7,023 bases of DNA from an uncultured Novosphingobium sp. GTDB lineage: Bacteria; Pseudomonadota; Alphaproteobacteria; Sphingomonadales; Sphingomonadaceae. The notes beneath the pieces were generated by a model that was not told where the DNA came from, did no database searches, and was given only the letters and a program-made list of their open reading frames with translations. Below, piece by piece: positions 4,354 to 7,023 of this stretch (position 1 is its first letter; the number at the start of each line of letters is the position of its first letter). The stretch lies in NCBI GenBank assembly GCA_937860195.1, contig CALMBN010000186.1, forward strand, positions 1 through 7,023. Direction: 5' to 3'. A program made the translations under genes and the position numbers.

Positions 4354-6195
4354 ATGGCCAGCAAACCGCGCACGCTTTATGAAAAGATCTGGGATGACCA
4401 CGTGGTCGAGCGCCGTGAGGACGGCACCTGCCTGATCTATATCGACCGGCACCTCGTCCACGAAGTGACCAGCCCGCAAGCGTTTGAAGCACTCCGCATC
4501 GCCGGCCGCAAGGTCCGCCGCCCGGACCTGACCCTGGCCGTGCCCGATCACAACCTGCCCACAACGGCCCGGCGCGATGCTGCAGGCCAGCCGATCCCGA
4601 TTGCCGATCTGGAAAGCGCGCAGCAACTTGCCGCACTGACCCGCAACGCACCAGAATTCGGCATTCGCCTGATCGGCGATGCTGATGCTGAGCAAGGCAT
4701 CGTCCACGTCGTCGGCCCCGAACAGGGCTTCTCCTTGCCCGGTGCCACGATTGTCTGCGGCGATAGCCACACCGCCTGCCACGGCGGACTTGGCGCGCTC
4801 GCCTTCGGGATCGGCACCAGCGAGGTCGAGCATGTGCTCGCCACGCAGACTTTACTGCTGGCGCAATCCAAAACGATGGAAGTACGGGTCGAGGGCGAGC
4901 TTGGCCCCGGTGTCACCGCCAAGGACGTGGTGTTGCACATTACCGGCGTGCTCGGCGCGGCTGGCGGGACCGGCTATGTCATCGAATATACTGGCAGCGT
5001 CATTCGCGGCCTTTCGGTCGAGGGCCGTCTGACCGTCTCCAACATGGCAATCGAACACGGCGCGCGGGCCGGCCTGATCGCGCCGGACGAAATCACCTCC
5101 GCCTATGTCAAGGGGCGTCCCTATGCCCCAAAGGGTGCGGATTGGGATGCGGCGGTAGCGTGGTGGAAATGCCTCGCGACCGATCCGGGTGCGACATATG
5201 ACAAGGTGGTCACGATCAACGCGGCCGATATTGCGCCCTCGGTCACCTGGGGCACCAGCCCGGAAGATGTCCTGCCGATTACCGGTGTGGTCCCTGCGCC
5301 GGAAAGCTTCGCCGATCCATCCAAACAGGAAGCGGCGCGCAAAAGTCTCGCCTATATGGGGCTAACCCCGGGCCAGCTGCTGACCGAGGTCGAGGTCCAG
5401 AACGTCTTCATCGGCAGCTGCACCAACAGCCGGATCGAAGACCTGCGCGCGGCGGCGGCGGGCGACCCGCGCGCGGCCTACAACCTTGCCGGCATGCTGC
5501 GCGAAGGGCGCGGCGTCGCCGCCGACCCGGCCCGCTGGCGCTGCGACGGAGCCGGGCACAGCCTGAAGCCGGACGTCACGCTGATCCGCTATGACCTGAA
5601 GCACGGCCATGAAGCCCCCCACCCGCGCAGCTTTGTTGCCCATTACGGCAAGTTCGACCGGCTCACCCTGATCGCGCTCGATGACGACGGCACCGCCCGG
5701 CTGCGGACCTACCCGATGGACACCGTCTCGCGCATCGACGCCGGTCCGTTCTTCAGCGCCGGGTTGCCGCGAGTTACGCACCGGACCGTGACCGTGTTCG
5801 CGGCGATCGAGCGTCCGTGGATCGATCTGACGCTGATTGAGCAGCACCTCGACAGCGACCCGCTGGGCAGCGGCTGGCCGATCGGCGTCGAGAACCCGCG
5901 CTACCCGGGCGAAGTCGTGGCGACGATCGCGGTTTCCCAGGGAGGTCTTGCGACCAGCGGCGATGCTCAGAAGTATTTCTTAGCCGATGGCAGGCGATAT
6001 TCACACATCATCAATCCTTACACAGGTTTCCCGGTGGACTGTTGGGCTTCGGTAACCGTTGCCAGCGTATCTACCAGTTTAGCCGGACTTTATTCAACTA
6101 CAGCTATGCTGATGGAACGGTCTGGTGAGGAGTTCCTGAGGAACAGGAACTGCGCTTTTATTATGATCGATCGGGACGGCAAGCGTTGCAGCTGA
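4354..6195 (+). CDS. leuC: LeuC (3-isopropylmalate dehydratase large subunit), truncated and continued as a hybrid frame
   Basis: Residues 1-368 are a clear LeuC, the large subunit of isopropylmalate isomerase in leucine biosynthesis, an aconitase-family enzyme working with LeuD on a [4Fe-4S] cluster. Visible are [62 protein letters not shown], and [15 protein letters not shown] with the first cluster cysteine at residue 356. A normal LeuC (~466 residues) then goes on to the PGCSMCLAMN cysteines and the arginine-rich ending. Here it breaks at residue ~368 and the same frame continues into a Sel1-like repeat (368-393), an unrecognised segment (394-507) and an ApbE C-terminal part (508-613). 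Two of the three cluster ligands are absent, so this product could not be active as LeuC. The 5' part, from the divergent gap to ~5457, looks like an ordinary alphaproteobacterial gene. The fusion is probably an assembly chimera. Confidence 0.8.
   Translation: MASKPRTLYEKIWDDHVVERREDGTCLIYIDRHLVHEVTSPQAFEALRIAGRKVRRPDLTLAVPDHNLPTTARRDAAGQPIPIADLESAQQLAALTRNAPEFGIRLIGDADAEQGIVHVVGPEQGFSLPGATIVCGDSHTACHGGLGALAFGIGTSEVEHVLATQTLLLAQSKTMEVRVEGELGPGVTAKDVVLHITGVLGAAGGTGYVIEYTGSVIRGLSVEGRLTVSNMAIEHGARAGLIAPDEITSAYVKGRPYAPKGADWDAAVAWWKCLATDPGATYDKVVTINAADIAPSVTWGTSPEDVLPITGVVPAPESFADPSKQEAARKSLAYMGLTPGQLLTEVEVQNVFIGSCTNSRIEDLRAAAAGDPRAAYNLAGMLREGRGVAADPARWRCDGAGHSLKPDVTLIRYDLKHGHEAPHPRSFVAHYGKFDRLTLIALDDDGTARLRTYPMDTVSRIDAGPFFSAGLPRVTHRTVTVFAAIERPWIDLTLIEQHLDSDPLGSGWPIGVENPRYPGEVVATIAVSQGGLATSGDAQKYFLADGRRYSHIINPYTGFPVDCWASVTVASVSTSLAGLYSTTAMLMERSGEEFLRNRNCAFIMIDRDGKRCS
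5455..5532 (+). other. Sel1-like repeat fragment inside the hybrid frame
   Basis: Residues 368-393 of the hybrid read [20 protein letters not shown] then AADPARW. This is the typical Sel1 (TPR-like) pattern of [AG]-D-x-x-A-x-x-x-L-[AG]-x-[ML]-x-x-x-G-x-G-V-x-x-D-x-x-[RK]-[AA]. One repeat unit only is present, whereas Sel1 proteins carry several. The entry point is a GCG-rich run (about 5448-5466) that both LeuC (LRAAA) and a Sel1 protein (AAAAGD) could share, a plausible joining site. Confidence 0.55.
5533..5874 (+). other. Unrecognised ~114-residue segment inside the hybrid frame
   Basis: Residues 394-507 keep good GC-rich codon use, with recognisable words such as [59 protein letters not shown] and [20 protein letters not shown] cannot match it to a family. 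It may itself be more than one piece. It carries no signal peptide, membrane segment or obvious catalytic motif. Its left joint with the Sel1 piece is near PARW and its right joint with ApbE is near residue 507. Confidence 0.4.
5875..6195 (+). other. apbE: ApbE-type FAD:protein FMN transferase, C-terminal part
   Basis: Residues 508-613 read [20 protein letters not shown], then [30 protein letters not shown], and [20 protein letters not shown]. These are the conserved blocks of ApbE: the ATSGD turn, the YSHI[IL]NP-x-TG motif, and the SVTV strand with the small-residue helix. ApbE attaches FMN to threonines of periplasmic flavoproteins such as Rnf/Nqr subunits. The N-terminal half is missing. 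The familiar ADA-x-[ST]T metal-binding motif appears as AGLYSTTAM without the aspartate, as in some divergent ApbE groups. From about 5950 codon choice turns clearly more AT-rich (tta, aca, act, ggt), so the end may come from another genome than the part before ATSGD. Confidence 0.65.
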
Positions 6196-6219
6196 CGGAC
6201 CCATTGAAGGACCAATCAG

Positions 6220-6741
6220 ATGGCAACTGCTCCCCTCACCACAGGCGATGACTTCTTGAATGTCTACATCGGGCTCGATGGCACCTATGGCCCAGTCGGC
6301 AACGAAACCAATCTGGTGATCAAGGGCGGCACTTTTGACGCTGGCACCGGCTTCGACACGTTGTACGTCGACAGCAGCTCATGGAAGACCGGCAGCTGGT
6401 TCACGCTCACCGGCAGCGAAGCCGGCGTCTTCACATTGACCAACTCCTCGGGCGGGGCGGTCAAGGTCAGCAACTTCGAGAAACTGGAATTCGCAGACGT
6501 CACCCTCAATCTTGGCACGGCAGCCGCGGACACCCTGACCGGCACCACCGCCAGCGACAGGTGGCTGTACGGGTTCGCTGGTGCCGACACAATCAGCGGT
6601 CTTGACGGCGACGACCTGATCTCGGGCGGCGGCGGTGCCGACGTCCTGTGGGGCGGTAACGGCAAGGATCTGCTGACCGGCGGCAACGGCCTCTATCTCG
6701 CGGACAAGATGAACCTGTTTCGAAACGGAGTCGCAAGATGA
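6220..6741 (+). CDS. RTX-type calcium-binding protein fragment with foreign tail
   Basis: The ATG at 6220 with AAGGA at about 6206-6210 looks like a real start. The product begins MATAPLTTGDDFLNVYIG and has polar beta-rich sequence to residue ~100. It then runs through RTX nonapeptide-like repeats (residues ~104-157): TLTGTTASDRWLYGFAGADT, ISGLDGDDLISGGGGADVL, WGGNGKDLLTGGNG. These GG-x-G-x-D turns bind calcium in proteins exported by type I secretion. The usual long C-terminus with the secretion signal is absent. Instead the frame ends after LYLADKMNLFRNGVAR, which does not look like RTX and overlaps the next gene's start. The joint is near 6691, right after GGNG. Function beyond secreted calcium-binding protein cannot be given. 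Confidence 0.65.
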   Translation: MATAPLTTGDDFLNVYIGLDGTYGPVGNETNLVIKGGTFDAGTGFDTLYVDSSSWKTGSWFTLTGSEAGVFTLTNSSGGAVKVSNFEKLEFADVTLNLGTAAADTLTGTTASDRWLYGFAGADTISGLDGDDLISGGGGADVLWGGNGKDLLTGGNGLYLADKMNLFRNGVAR

Positions 6742-7023
6742 CCGCTCCCAACCTCGCCCTGTTATGCTTCGTGATTCTGAGCGCGATCCTGTTGCTGTTC
6801 GCGCTGATGATCCTCGGCAAGATCTGGAAAGGCACCATCAACCTGGACGGACTTCTGGCCGAGGAAGGCCCAGGCGGCGGCAAGGCCAGCCTGTCGCGTT
6901 TTCAGTTCCTGGTCTTCACGTTTGTGATCGCCGGGCTGTTCCTCCTGCTGGAAGCCGAATTCCTCGCTTTCGCCCAGATCCTCGTCTACGTCGGCGCGGT
7001 GCTCACCCTCCTCGTGTTCGCCA
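6738..7023 (+). CDS. Small membrane protein (SLSRFQFLVFTFVI type) running in frame into NuoJ; partial
   Basis: The ATG at 6738 overlaps the preceding stop (ATGA). The first ~66 residues have an N-terminal span (MTAPNLALLCFVILSAILLL and on), a linker GTINLDGLLAEEGPGGGKAS, and LSRFQFLVFTFVI opening a second span. I recall this as a conserved hypothetical membrane-protein pattern without known function. From about 6930 the frame becomes GLFLLLEAEFLAFAQILVYV then GAVLTLLVFA, the hallmark of NuoJ, a proton-pumping membrane subunit of NADH:quinone oxidoreductase. No natural protein known to me joins these. The change falls inside a hydrophobic helix (FVIAGLFLLL) that both partners could share. The gene continues beyond the window. 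Confidence 0.6.
   Translation, partial: MTAPNLALLCFVILSAILLLFALMILGKIWKGTINLDGLLAEEGPGGGKASLSRFQFLVFTFVIAGLFLLLEAEFLAFAQILVYVGAVLTLLVFA
6931..7023 (+). other. nuoJ: NuoJ-like segment (complex I subunit J), truncated both sides
   Basis: About 30 residues containing LLLEAEFLAFAQILVYVGAV match the conserved helix of NuoJ/ND6 subunits, where the glutamates in LEAEF are typical. Neither the natural NuoJ start nor its neighbours nuoI and nuoK are visible. Confidence 0.6.

Noticed and set aside
4252..4833. Long N-terminal extension of the thioesterase frame
   Set aside because: It is the antisense of the leuC 5' half, and thioesterases of this family start near 4251.
4354..6195. A real multidomain LeuC-Sel1-ApbE enzyme
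   Set aside because: Each part is truncated inside its conserved fold, and two LeuC cluster cysteines and the ApbE N-terminal half are missing, so a working fusion is not credible on sequence alone.

Overview
The window is a patchwork. Its central part, about 839-5457, reads as one continuous piece of a GC-rich alphaproteobacterium, most likely a sphingomonad of the Erythrobacteraceae type. This rests on the tight alphaproteobacterial gene packing, the style of the LeuC, SufE, DUF454 and thioesterase proteins, and a Psp-type membrane stress locus. Both flanks are short pieces of unrelated genes joined end to end, often in frame. Chimeric assembly explains the flanks better than biology does.

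Left flank (1-~838, all minus strand): in transcription order there is the 3' end of an unrecognised gene, the first ~60 codons of a TolB-like gene, a short 3' end of another gene, the N-terminus of an FAD-dependent oxidoreductase, and an internal piece of an MFS transporter running off the window edge. TolB, FAD oxidoreductase and MFS are each cut inside a conserved domain.

Centre (~839-2890, plus strand): the C-terminal tail of a PspC-like protein is followed by six consecutive small membrane proteins of PspB type and a seventh small hydrophobic protein. They are packed with 1-4 nt overlaps or gaps of 14-25 nt. Each PspB-like protein has one N-terminal membrane span and a charged coiled-coil helix. 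Five of the six end in the same motif, of the form VLERI-[AV]-TD ... IE-x-LR. The PspC tail carries a version of the same module. A tandem expansion of PspB-like subunits is the most interesting signal here. A REP-like palindromic repeat (2893-3043) follows the array and separates it from sufE.

Centre right (3070-5457): sufE (sulfur transfer for Fe-S assembly) and a DUF454/YbaN membrane protein form a two-gene unit on the plus strand. A convergent 4HBT acyl-CoA thioesterase lies on the minus strand. leuC (isopropylmalate isomerase large subunit, itself a [4Fe-4S] enzyme) is divergent from the thioesterase, with a possible leaderless promoter in the 102-bp gap.

Right flank (5457-7023): leuC breaks off just after its first Fe-S cysteine. 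It runs in frame into a Sel1-like repeat, an unrecognised ~114-residue stretch, and the C-terminal part of an ApbE flavin transferase, giving a 613-codon hybrid frame. Then comes an RTX calcium-binding fragment whose frame ends in unrelated residues, and a small membrane protein that switches in frame into NuoJ (complex I) at the window edge. These look like separate source genes stitched together at short similar sequences and should not be read as functional fusions without read-level proof.
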